Position numbers and translations under genes: made by a program
Assembly (NCBI GenBank): GCA_963740065.1
Contig: CAVUCS010000001.1
Location: 248,001-312,000 of the forward strand
DNA from: DASVDE01 sp963740065
GTDB lineage: Bacteria > Actinomycetota > Thermoleophilia > Solirubrobacterales > 70-9
Direction: 5' to 3'
DNA length: 64,000 nucleotides
Shown here: positions 25,572 to 33,471 of the stretch, one piece after another
Layout: each line of letters starts with the position of its first letter
Numbering within the stretch: the stretch's first letter is position 1
Notes under the pieces: model-generated
Databases searched by the model: none
Told to the model about the DNA's origin: nothing
Seen by the model: the letters and a program-made list of their open reading frames with translations, nothing else

Positions 25572-27131
25572 TTAATCGTTCTTTGAGCCTGCCCCGCCGC
25601 CCCCGGGAGTCTCTATTCGCAGCCTGTCCCCGGGTTTGAGGCTCCCCTCCGCCTTGCTTGGGAGCGGCTCGTCATTGAGGAGGTTGCGTCCAAGGGCGCC
25701 GTCGGAGCCGCCTCCGCGGCCGCGCGGGGGGTGAGCGCGACGCTCGGTGATCAGCGTAAATCGCATCGGCGCCAGGGCCTCGATATCGCGGGCGATGCCG
25801 TCGCCGCCTCTTTGCCTGCCGTCGCCACCGCTGCCGCGCCGCACTGACAGCTCCCGTATTCGCAGGGGGAATTCGGTTTCAAGAGCTTCGATTGGCGTGT
25901 TGAGGGTGTTCGACATCGCGACGTGGATGGCGCTTGGACCATCAGCGTCGGGGCACGCTCCCTGACCACCGCCAAGCGTCTCGTAATAAGTGAAGCCCTC
26001 GCCGGCGAAGGTGACGTTGTTCATCGTTCCCTGGCCCTGGGCGGGCACGGGGCGCGCGTGCCCGAGGGCGGAGATGACCAGGTCGGCGACGCGGCTGGAG
26101 GTCTCGACGTTGCCGGCCACGACCGCCGCGCCCGGGCGGGCGTTGAGCAGGCAACCCTCGGGCGCGATCACCTCGATCGGTCGGTAGGCGCCGGCGGAGG
26201 GCGGGGCGTCGGGGTCGGTCAGCGCCCGCACAGCGAAAAAGGCGGCCGATTTGGTGACTGAGAGGGGGCAGTTGAGGTTGCCTTCGACTTGGCCGTCGGT
26301 GCCGGTGAAATCGAGCGTCAACCGGTCCCCTTTGATCGTCATCGCCACCCGCAGCGTCACGTCCTTCCCCGTTCCGTTGCGACTTTTCCTCGGTATACGA
26401 GGAAAAGTCGCAACGGAAAGAAAATCGTCCTCAAGGACATCCTCGGCCGCGTAGGTCCCGTCGGGGAGGGCGGCGATGGCTGCGCGGGCGCGGCGTTCGG
26501 CGTAGTCGAGGGTCTCGCTCATCCCCAGGCGCAACTCGGCTGGGCCGTGGCGCTCGGCCAACTCGACGAGTCGCCGGGCGCCGACCCGGTTTGCGGCGCG
26601 TTGGGCGCGCAGGTCGGCGAGGCGCTGGTGCGGGTTGCGCATTTGTCCGGCCAGCCGGCGCAGCGTTTCTTCATCGGCTTGGGTCGGGGGAATCACCACT
26701 CCCTCCTCCTCCAAGCTGGTCGAGCCGGCGGGCATCCCGCCCGGCGTTGGCCCGCCGACATCGGCGTGGTGAGCGCGACTGGCCGCGAACCCGAGCAGCG
26801 AGCCCTCGATGAAGACAGGGTCGATAAGGGTGATGTCGGGGAGATGGGTGCCGCCCCGGAATGGGTCGTTGAGGATCCAGGCCTCTCCCGGCTTCTGCTC
26901 GCGACCGAGGATTGCCGCGACCGCATCCGGCATCGAGCCGAGGTGGACGGGAATGTGCTCAGCCTGCATGACCAGCTCGCCCGCGGCGTCGAAGAGGGCG
27001 GTCGAGCAGTCGTGTCGCTCCTTGATGTTGGCCGAGTAGGCGGAGCGGATCAGGGTCGCTCCCATCTCTTCGCAGGCCGCATGTAGGCCACCGGCCATGA
27101 CCTGCAGCGTTACGGGATCCAAGGCGGTCAT
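25572..27131 (-). CDS. hydantoinase B/5-oxoprolinase-type subunit HyuB
   Basis: ATG at 27131 (MTALDPVTLQVMAGG) gives 519 aa. Family marks: KERHDCSTALFDAAGE, NDPFRGGTHLPDI, HHADVGGPTPGGMP, and the C-terminal GGGAGSKND. With HyuA it forms an ATP-dependent hydantoinase, oxoprolinase or acetone-carboxylase-like enzyme; the substrate cannot be told. Its ATG overlaps the hyuA stop (ATGA). Residues ~238-254 are coded by a perfect palindrome and look like an insertion. Confidence 0.88.
   Translation of the reverse strand: MTALDPVTLQVMAGGLHAACEEMGATLIRSAYSANIKERHDCSTALFDAAGELVMQAEHIPVHLGSMPDAVAAILGREQKPGEAWILNDPFRGGTHLPDITLIDPVFIEGSLLGFAASRAHHADVGGPTPGGMPAGSTSLEEEGVVIPPTQADEETLRRLAGQMRNPHQRLADLRAQRAANRVGARRLVELAERHGPAELRLGMSETLDYAERRARAAIAALPDGTYAAEDVLEDDFLSVATFPRIPRKSRNGTGKDVTLRVAMTIKGDRLTLDFTGTDGQVEGNLNCPLSVTKSAAFFAVRALTDPDAPPSAGAYRPIEVIAPEGCLLNARPGAAVVAGNVETSSRVADLVISALGHARPVPAQGQGTMNNVTFAGEGFTYYETLGGGQGACPDADGPSAIHVAMSNTLNTPIEALETEFPLRIRELSVRRGSGGDGRQRGGDGIARDIEALAPMRFTLITERRAHPPRGRGGGSDGALGRNLLNDEPLPSKAEGSLKPGDRLRIETPGGGGAGSKND
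26372..26418. repeat. perfect 21-bp palindrome inside hyuB
   Basis: Arms at 26372-26392 and 26398-26418 are exact reverse complements with a five-base spacer (GTATA). It is in frame in hyuB and codes for FLSVATFPRIPRKSRNG-like residues at a place where relatives have a short loop. A palindrome this exact in coding sequence suggests an inserted mobile palindromic element. Confidence 0.75.
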
Positions 27132-29104
27132 CCGGTCACCGCGACAATCGTTCCGCGGTCGTCGACCTCGGCGTTCCAGCCTGGTGGCAGGACGAAGGTC
27201 GCCTCCGGTAGTTCGAAGATCGCCGGTCCCTCGGCGCTCGTGCCGGCGGGCGGCTCCCCGCGCAGGACCGTCGCATTCATCCACTCACCGTCGAAGTGGG
27301 CGGGTCGGCTGCTCTCGACGAGCTTTCCCTCGGGTGCCGCGGCCGGTTGCGGCCGAGGGCCGGAGGCGACCATCGCCAGGCGGATGTCGACCAGCTCGAC
27401 TTCGCCCTCGGGATCGCGGTAGCCGTAGCGTTCTTCATGGGTGGCGGCAAAGCGCTCTGCAAGCTCGGCCGGGTTCGGATCGACCGGCCCGGGGACGGTC
27501 AGCTCGAAGGCCTGGCCCCGGTAGCGCATCCCGTAGTCGACGTTGGGATCAGCGTCCCGCAGACCGTGGCCTTCGTTGGCGATCAAATCGCCAACCTCAC
27601 GTGCGACCCGCGCCCCGGTCAGCTCCGGGCCACTCAGCATCACCGTGCGGGCCGTATCGCGACGGCGGTCCGAGGCGCAGAGGCCGAGCGCCGAGAGGAC
27701 GCCGCCGGCGCGCGGGCAGAGGACTCTCTCGACTCCAAGCTCCGCGGCAATAGCGGCCGCGTGCATCGGCCCGGCGCCGCCGAACGGCAACAGCGCGAAT
27801 CGACGCGGATCGACGCCGCGCTCGACCGTGACCACGCGCAGCGCCCGCACCATCTCCTGGTTGGCGACGCGGACGATTCCTTCGGCAGCCACCAGTTCAC
27901 TAAGTCCGAGTGAGTCCGCCAGGCGTGTGACCGCCGCTCGTGCCGGGTCGATGTCGAGGGCGACCCCGCCGGCCAGTTTGGAGTCGGCCGCCAGGTAGCC
28001 GAGCAGCAGGTTGGCGTCGGTCACGGTCGGCTCCGCGCCCCCGCGGCCGTAACAGGCAGGGCCTGGGTCGGCGCCCGCCGAGCGCGGACCGACTCGAAGC
28101 GCCCCGCCGGGGTCACGCCAGCCGATTGAGCCGCCGCCGGCGCCCACGGTGTGGACGTCGACCATCGGCAGCTGAATCACCCGGCCGTCGATCGTGCGTG
28201 AATCGGTTCGGCGCACCTCGCCGTCTTCGACCACGCATACATCGCAGGAGGTGCCGCCCATGTCGAAGCCGAGGGCGTTGCCGTCACCGGAGATGCGGGC
28301 CAGCAGGCTTGCGCCGACCGCGCCGCCCGCGGGTCCGGAAAGCACGCTCCAAGCGCCGGCGCGAGCCGCCTCTTCGAGGCTGGCGACGCCGCCGGATGAA
28401 CGCATCACCAGGGGTTGCGGGAGGCCGGCCTCAGCGGCGGCGGCGCTGAGGCGGTTCAGGTAGCGGCCGAGCAGGGGAGAGAGGTAGGCGTCGATCGCGG
28501 CGGTGGAGCAGCGTTCGTACTCGCGGAAGCGCGGCAGCACTTCATGCGACGCGGAGACGTGGACGCCGGGCAGCACCTGGCGTAGGTGTTCGGCGATGCG
28601 CCGCTCGTGCGCCGGGTCCACGTAGGAGAAGAGCAGGCAGACGGCAACCGATTCGGCGCCGGATTCACGCAGCGCTTTCGCCAGCCGCTCCGGTTCGTCG
28701 ACCGGCAAGGGCTCTATTACCCCTACCGGCCCAACCCGCTCCGCGGCCTCGAAGCGCAGTTCCGGCTCGACCAGCGGTGTCGGCTTCGGCGCGCAGAGGC
28801 GGTAGAGGTCGGGGCGGTTTTGGCGGCCGATCTCGAGTAGGTCGGCGAAGCCTCGGGTTGCGACCAGCGCGGTGCGCGCGCCGCGCTCTTCGAGCAGGGC
28901 GTTGGTGCCGACCGTCATCCCGTGGGAGAAGGACTCGACGTCGGCGGCGACCGCTCCGGCGCGTCGCAGCACCTCTTCGATCGCCGTCATCGTCCCCGTC
29001 GATTCCTCTCCCGGGGTCGTCGGCGTCTTCGCCGCGTGAAGCGTCGCGCCATCGAAGAGAACGGCGTCGGTGAACGTCCCACCTACATCAACGCCTAGAA
29101 GCAT
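27128..29104 (-). CDS. hydantoinase A/5-oxoprolinase-type subunit HyuA
   Basis: A 658-aa protein of the actin-like ATPase superfamily. The N-terminal phosphate-1 motif is LLGVDVGGTFTDAVL. Further marks are GMTVGTNALLE, SSGGVASLEEA, FDMGGTSCDV, SAGADPGPACYGRGG and FGGAGPMHA. It hydrolyses ATP to activate the cyclic amide or ketone substrate handled with HyuB. Full length, first gene of a two-gene operon. Confidence 0.9.
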   Translation of the reverse strand: MLLGVDVGGTFTDAVLFDGATLHAAKTPTTPGEESTGTMTAIEEVLRRAGAVAADVESFSHGMTVGTNALLEERGARTALVATRGFADLLEIGRQNRPDLYRLCAPKPTPLVEPELRFEAAERVGPVGVIEPLPVDEPERLAKALRESGAESVAVCLLFSYVDPAHERRIAEHLRQVLPGVHVSASHEVLPRFREYERCSTAAIDAYLSPLLGRYLNRLSAAAAEAGLPQPLVMRSSGGVASLEEAARAGAWSVLSGPAGGAVGASLLARISGDGNALGFDMGGTSCDVCVVEDGEVRRTDSRTIDGRVIQLPMVDVHTVGAGGGSIGWRDPGGALRVGPRSAGADPGPACYGRGGAEPTVTDANLLLGYLAADSKLAGGVALDIDPARAAVTRLADSLGLSELVAAEGIVRVANQEMVRALRVVTVERGVDPRRFALLPFGGAGPMHAAAIAAELGVERVLCPRAGGVLSALGLCASDRRRDTARTVMLSGPELTGARVAREVGDLIANEGHGLRDADPNVDYGMRYRGQAFELTVPGPVDPNPAELAERFAATHEERYGYRDPEGEVELVDIRLAMVASGPRPQPAAAPEGKLVESSRPAHFDGEWMNATVLRGEPPAGTSAEGPAIFELPEATFVLPPGWNAEVDDRGTIVAVTG

Positions 29105-29140
29105 GTCCGGGACGCTAATGCTCCGAAGCTGGGTTTCGGA

Positions 29141-30577
29141 CTAGCGCCATTCTTCGCGGCGGGTCGTTCCGTTGGGGGCGCGGAGGATGTGGACGCCGTC
29201 GAGATCGTGGTCGAGGCCGGGGAAGTCGGCGCGCAGATGGCCGCCGCGTGACTCGCGCCGCTCGAGGGCGCAGGCGGCGATCGCCCCGGCCAGGGGGTAG
29301 GGATCGTCGAGGAGCCGGCTCAATTCCTCGGGGCGTCGCACCGGTCCGGCCAGGTGCCAGACCGCGTCGCGGGTCGCGTGGGTCGGCGGCTCAAACCGCC
29401 ACTCCGGCGCGGCCGGTCGCTCTCCCGCGGAGCTTCCCTCCAGCGCGGCGGAAGCGGCGCGCCCGCCGAAGACGAAGCATTCGCTGAGCGAGTTGGAAGC
29501 GAGCCGGTTGGCCCCGTGTAGGCCGGTGCAGGCGCATTCGCCGACGGCGTAGAGGCCAGGAAGGGTGGAGCGCCCATCGAGGTCGACCGCGACGCCCCCC
29601 ATTACATAGTGGGCAGCTGGGGAGACCGGAACCGGCTGGGAGCGGGCATCCAGTCCGGCCTCCGCGAGCGAGGCGAAGATGCTGGGGAAGCGCGCGGGGT
29701 CGACCGGGCGCAGGTCGAGTTGGACATGGGAGCAGTCGTCGGCCGCCATGCGGGCGAGGATCGCCGCGGTGACCGCGTCTCGCGGAGCCAGCTCGTCGGT
29801 GAAGCGCCGATCGGTGGCATCCAGCAGCGTCGCCCCCTCCCCGCGGACCGCCTCGGTGATCAACATCCCGTCGAAGCGGGTGCCGGGGCGAGAGAGCGCC
29901 GTCGGGTGAAATTGGCAAAACTCGAGGTCGGCGAGGTCGGCTCCCGCCGCCGCGGCGAGCACCGGCCCGGCGCCGATCGCTCCCCAGGGGTTGGTGGTTC
30001 GTTTCCACAAAGCCGCCGCGCCGCCGGTGGCCAGCACTGTCGCGTTCGCCGCCGTTTGGCCGTTTTCGGTGAGCAGTCCGTGGCAGCTTTCACCGTCGCT
30101 CCACAAGGCCAGCGCCGAGGTCTTCTCGCGGACCTCTATCCGCGACTCGGCGGCAACCATCGCGGCCAGCTTCGAGGTGATCTCGTGCCCGGTCTGACTG
30201 CCGCCGGAATGGACGATGCGCCGTCGCGTGTGGCCTCCCTCAAGGCCGAGTGAGAGCTCGCCGTCTTCATCTCGATCGAAAACGACCCCGCGCTCGATCA
30301 GCTCGTGGACCGCGGCCGGTGACTCTTCGGTCAGGACGCGGACGGCGGATGGGCGGCAGAGCCCACGGCCGGCGGCGATCGTGTCGGACGCGTGGCGCTC
30401 CGGTGAGTCGCCCGGCTCAAGTGCCGCGGCCAGACCGCCCTGCGCCCAGAAGCTGGCGCTCTGGGAGAGCGGCGTGCGGGAGATGAGGCAGACCGAGCCG
30501 CCCGCTTCGGCCGCCCGCAAAGCGGTCCAAAGACCCGCCGCGCCGCCGCCGATGACGGCGACGTCGTACTCGTCGAC
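29141..30577 (-). CDS. nadB: L-aspartate oxidase, no canonical start codon visible
   Basis: Flavoprotein making iminoaspartate for NAD synthesis. The FAD site VIGGGAAGLWTALRAAEAGG begins near 30565. Other marks: SFWAQGGLAAAL, ATGGAAALW, DLEFCQFHPTAL, GANRLASNSLSEC. The frame is open to an in-frame TGA upstream, but no ATG, GTG or TTG precedes the FAD motif. The first candidate, TTG at 30520, would delete it. ATA (30586) or a miscalled base are options. nadA and nadC are not in view. Confidence 0.85.
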   Translation of the reverse strand, partial: VDEYDVAVIGGGAAGLWTALRAAEAGGSVCLISRTPLSQSASFWAQGGLAAALEPGDSPERHASDTIAAGRGLCRPSAVRVLTEESPAAVHELIERGVVFDRDEDGELSLGLEGGHTRRRIVHSGGSQTGHEITSKLAAMVAAESRIEVREKTSALALWSDGESCHGLLTENGQTAANATVLATGGAAALWKRTTNPWGAIGAGPVLAAAAGADLADLEFCQFHPTALSRPGTRFDGMLITEAVRGEGATLLDATDRRFTDELAPRDAVTAAILARMAADDCSHVQLDLRPVDPARFPSIFASLAEAGLDARSQPVPVSPAAHYVMGGVAVDLDGRSTLPGLYAVGECACTGLHGANRLASNSLSECFVFGGRAASAALEGSSAGERPAAPEWRFEPPTHATRDAVWHLAGPVRRPEELSRLLDDPYPLAGAIAACALERRESRGGHLRADFPGLDHDLDGVHILRAPNGTTRREEWR

Positions 30578-30582
30578 TGCGG

Positions 30583-30933
30583 CTATTTCCGCGCCTCTTC
30601 GCGGATCGCTTCGATCTGACCACGCAGCCAGGCGGCCGCCGACTCGCGCGCACGCGCCTTTTCATCGGCGATCTCGGCTTCGGCTTCCCCGGCGCGGCGC
30701 TCCGCCTCTTCCAGGCGCTTTTCCGCCGCCGTGGTGTGGGTCTCGATCTCCGCCAGGCGCCCCTCAGCGACGGTGATCGCTCGCTCCTTGGCCTCGCGCT
30801 CCCGGCGCAGGTCTTCCTCATGGGCGACCCCCAATTCCTCGAGCGCATCCGCAGCGCGGTTGCGCTCCGTCTCGAGGCGGGCGCTCAGGTCATCGACTCT
30901 GGGCTTAGGGGTTTCCTCGGCCACGTTCACCAA
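30583..30933 (-). CDS. coiled-coil protein, 116 aa
   Basis: Almost wholly Glu/Ala/Arg-rich heptad sequence (AEKRLEEAERRAGEAEAEIA), predicted as one long coiled coil. The start is GTG at 30933 or 30927. The stop is only a few bases before the nadB reading frame begins, so the genes are linked, but a shared role is not evident. Confidence 0.55.
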   Translation of the reverse strand: MVNVAEETPKPRVDDLSARLETERNRAADALEELGVAHEEDLRREREAKERAITVAEGRLAEIETHTTAAEKRLEEAERRAGEAEAEIADEKARARESAAAWLRGQIEAIREEARK

Positions 30934-31005
30934 ATTTCGTGCTTCGCTCGCTTCACGAAGAATCAGATATGGACGTTTGCTCGCTCCGCACTCAGGTTCA
31001 ATCTA

Positions 31006-31977
31006 TTACGAGAAGTCAAGAACTTCACGGTAGGCCTCGACGACTCGCGCGCCCATGCGCTCCGCCGAGAAGGCCGCGGCGCGTGTGACGCCCCGCAGTC
31101 GCGGGTCCGGCTCCTCCAAATGAGGGCCGACGGCGGCGCTCCAAGCATCGAGGTCAAACGGGGCGCAGAGGGCGCCCTCGATACCGGCCAGCGCGAAAGG
31201 AGCTATCCCGACCGGAGTGGAGAGAATCGGCACGTCGCAAGCGAGGGCCTCGACGCAGACCATGCCGAAGCCTTCGTAGTCGGAAGTGACGAGTACCGCG
31301 TTGGCGGCATTGACCCAGAGCGGCATCCGCTCGGGCTCTATCGAGCCCCCGGTCAGTAGCTCGGCGCCGCAGGCCGCGGCCACCTCGCGCGCCCTCTCGG
31401 CCCGCTTCTCCGGTCGTTCCGGATTGGCCGGAAAGAGCAGGTAGCGGCCCTCCGGGTCCAACCCCAACTCCCGCCGCGCTCCGGCTCGCGGCAGCGGCCG
31501 AAAGCGTCTGAGGTCGGGCCCACAGGGCAGCACCGCCGACCCGGGCACGCCCGGCAGTCCCGGCCGCCCGTCCTCGGGGGCGAAGAGCGCTCGCGAGACG
31601 CCGGCGACCAGCTCCGCCCGCCAGGCGAGGCGCCGCGACAGCGGTCCGACCACGCCGTGGCGTACATCGGTGCCGTGGAAGGTGACGATCAGGGGCCGCG
31701 CCCCGGCGAGCCGCGCGCACCATCCTGGCAGGCCGTAGTGGGCGTGGACGAGGTCGAATCTCTCACGCCGCAGCAATTTGCGCAGGCGCCGAGTCGCCGG
31801 GATGTACTGGCGCGAGCCGGGCGGGAATTCGAATACCTCCACCTCTATCCCGTGGCGCCGCACCGCGGCGATTTGGTCGTGAACCCAGCGCCCGCGCTGG
31901 GGCGTCGATTCGTCGGGCATGAAGTTGGTCACGACCAGGACGCGCACTCGCGTGAGGGTATCCCCGCCGGTGGTCAT
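31006..31977 (-). CDS. GT4-type glycosyltransferase
   Basis: ATG at 31977 gives 323 aa of GT-B fold. The N-terminal part has VVTNFMPDESTPQRGRWVHD, HAHYGLPG and VTFHGTD. The C-terminal donor site has RYLLFPANPERPEKR, TSDYEGFGMVCVEALACD with the E-x7-E motif, and TPVGI. It likely adds a sugar to a cell-surface polymer or lipid. It is divergent from the GT2 synthase gene with 67 bp between. Confidence 0.85.
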   Translation of the reverse strand: MTTGGDTLTRVRVLVVTNFMPDESTPQRGRWVHDQIAAVRRHGIEVEVFEFPPGSRQYIPATRRLRKLLRRERFDLVHAHYGLPGWCARLAGARPLIVTFHGTDVRHGVVGPLSRRLAWRAELVAGVSRALFAPEDGRPGLPGVPGSAVLPCGPDLRRFRPLPRAGARRELGLDPEGRYLLFPANPERPEKRAERAREVAAACGAELLTGGSIEPERMPLWVNAANAVLVTSDYEGFGMVCVEALACDVPILSTPVGIAPFALAGIEGALCAPFDLDAWSAAVGPHLEEPDPRLRGVTRAAAFSAERMGARVVEAYREVLDFS

Positions 31978-32044
31978 CGCAGCCGGTCCGTAGTTCTCAC
32001 GGTCGCGCTGTGGCGGGTGAGGTCGATCCCACCTATGGATAACC

Positions 32045-33469
32045 ATGTTCGAGCTCAGCACAAAGCCGGTTGCGCCTCCACGCGACGAGTTGAGGTCCGC
32101 GCCGTCTCCTGTCGCCGACCTCGCTCTGGTCAAGGACTTGGAGCGCACGCCTCAAGAGCGGCGCGGCCTCTACCTCGGATTGCACCTGAAGCTGTTCTTG
32201 GTGATCGGGATCGCCCTCGGCTGGGCGGGCTTTTCCCTCTGGCTCGCGATTCCCTGGATTGACACGCTTGCCCAGTCGATAACGCTTCCACTCGCGATCG
32301 CGGTAATTGCGGGCATCGCGATCGTCCCCGGCTACCTCAACGCAAACCTGATCGCCTCCCTGCTGATCGACCGGCCTCCGCCGCTGCGCTTCGACCTCGA
32401 CTTTCCTGCCCTCACCGTCGTCATCGCCTGCTTCAACGAGGAGAAGACGATCGAGGAGACGATCGACTACGCGGTTTCGCAGGAATATCCCGGCGAGCTG
32501 AAGGTCCTGGTCGCCGATGACGGCTCGACCGACCGTACCGCCGAGCTGGCACGGAATCGCGGACGCGATGCCAAGGACCCGAAGGTATCGGTCGTCACCT
32601 TCCCCCACGGGGGCAAGGCCAACACGCTGACTGCCGCCCTCGACCATGTGAGCACGCCGCTGATGTCGACAGTGGACGCCGACACGCTGTTGATGCCCGA
32701 CTCTTTGCGACGGCTCGTCGCTCGCCTCTTGATCTCTCCACAGGACACCGTCGCCGTGGCCGGGGCGGTCTTCGTCCGCAACTCGCGGCAGAACTTCATC
32801 ACCCGCGCTCAGGAATGGGACTACTTCCTCGGCATCGCCTCGGTAAAGCGCCAGCAAGGCCTATTCCAGGGAACGATGGTCGCTCAAGGTGCTTTCAGCG
32901 TCTATCGAACAGCGGCCCTGAAGCGAGTCGGGGGCTGGCCGGACCGGATCGGCGAGGACATCGTCCTCACTTGGGGGCTGATGCGCGACGGCGGGCGGGT
33001 TGGCTACGAGCGAACCGCGATCGCCTTCACCAGCGCACCCGACGACGTCAGGGGCTTTGCTCGCCAGCGGCGCCGATGGGCGCGCGGGATGATCGAAGGC
33101 CTGCGCGAGCACGGCGGCGCCCTGCTTGCCGGCGGCCGCTCCAACATGCACGCCGTGCTGGTCAACTTCATCTTTCCTTACATCGACCTCGTCTACTCGA
33201 TCGCCTTCCCGATCGGGCTAGTGCTGGCGGTGTTCTTCGGCGACTTCGCGATCGTCGGCCCGATGACCCTGGCGGTCCTCCCACTCAACATCGCGCTCTC
33301 GATGATCATGTTCCACCTCAGCAAGCAGTCCTTCGACGAGGTTGGGCTGAAGGTGCGGCAAAACCGATGGGGCTTCCTCGGCTACCTGCTCACCTACCAG
33401 CTCTTCATGTCGCCGGTCTCGGTTGCCGGTTACGCGCAGGAGCTCTTCGGCACGACGAGGCGGTGGTAG
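32045..33469 (+). CDS. GT2 processive glycosyltransferase (PgaC/cellulose-synthase-like)
   Basis: A 474-aa membrane synthase. Two N-terminal membrane helices (~48-68 and 83-105) are followed by the GT2 domain with ADDGSTD, the metal-binding STVDADT, the acid GED in RIGEDIVLT and the product motif RQRRRWARGM. Two or more C-terminal helices follow. The features match exopolysaccharide synthases that polymerise and export a chain. The next gene, three bases away, makes or breaks c-di-GMP. Confidence 0.87.
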   Translation: MFELSTKPVAPPRDELRSAPSPVADLALVKDLERTPQERRGLYLGLHLKLFLVIGIALGWAGFSLWLAIPWIDTLAQSITLPLAIAVIAGIAIVPGYLNANLIASLLIDRPPPLRFDLDFPALTVVIACFNEEKTIEETIDYAVSQEYPGELKVLVADDGSTDRTAELARNRGRDAKDPKVSVVTFPHGGKANTLTAALDHVSTPLMSTVDADTLLMPDSLRRLVARLLISPQDTVAVAGAVFVRNSRQNFITRAQEWDYFLGIASVKRQQGLFQGTMVAQGAFSVYRTAALKRVGGWPDRIGEDIVLTWGLMRDGGRVGYERTAIAFTSAPDDVRGFARQRRRWARGMIEGLREHGGALLAGGRSNMHAVLVNFIFPYIDLVYSIAFPIGLVLAVFFGDFAIVGPMTLAVLPLNIALSMIMFHLSKQSFDEVGLKVRQNRWGFLGYLLTYQLFMSPVSVAGYAQELFGTTRRW

Positions 33470-33471
33470 GG

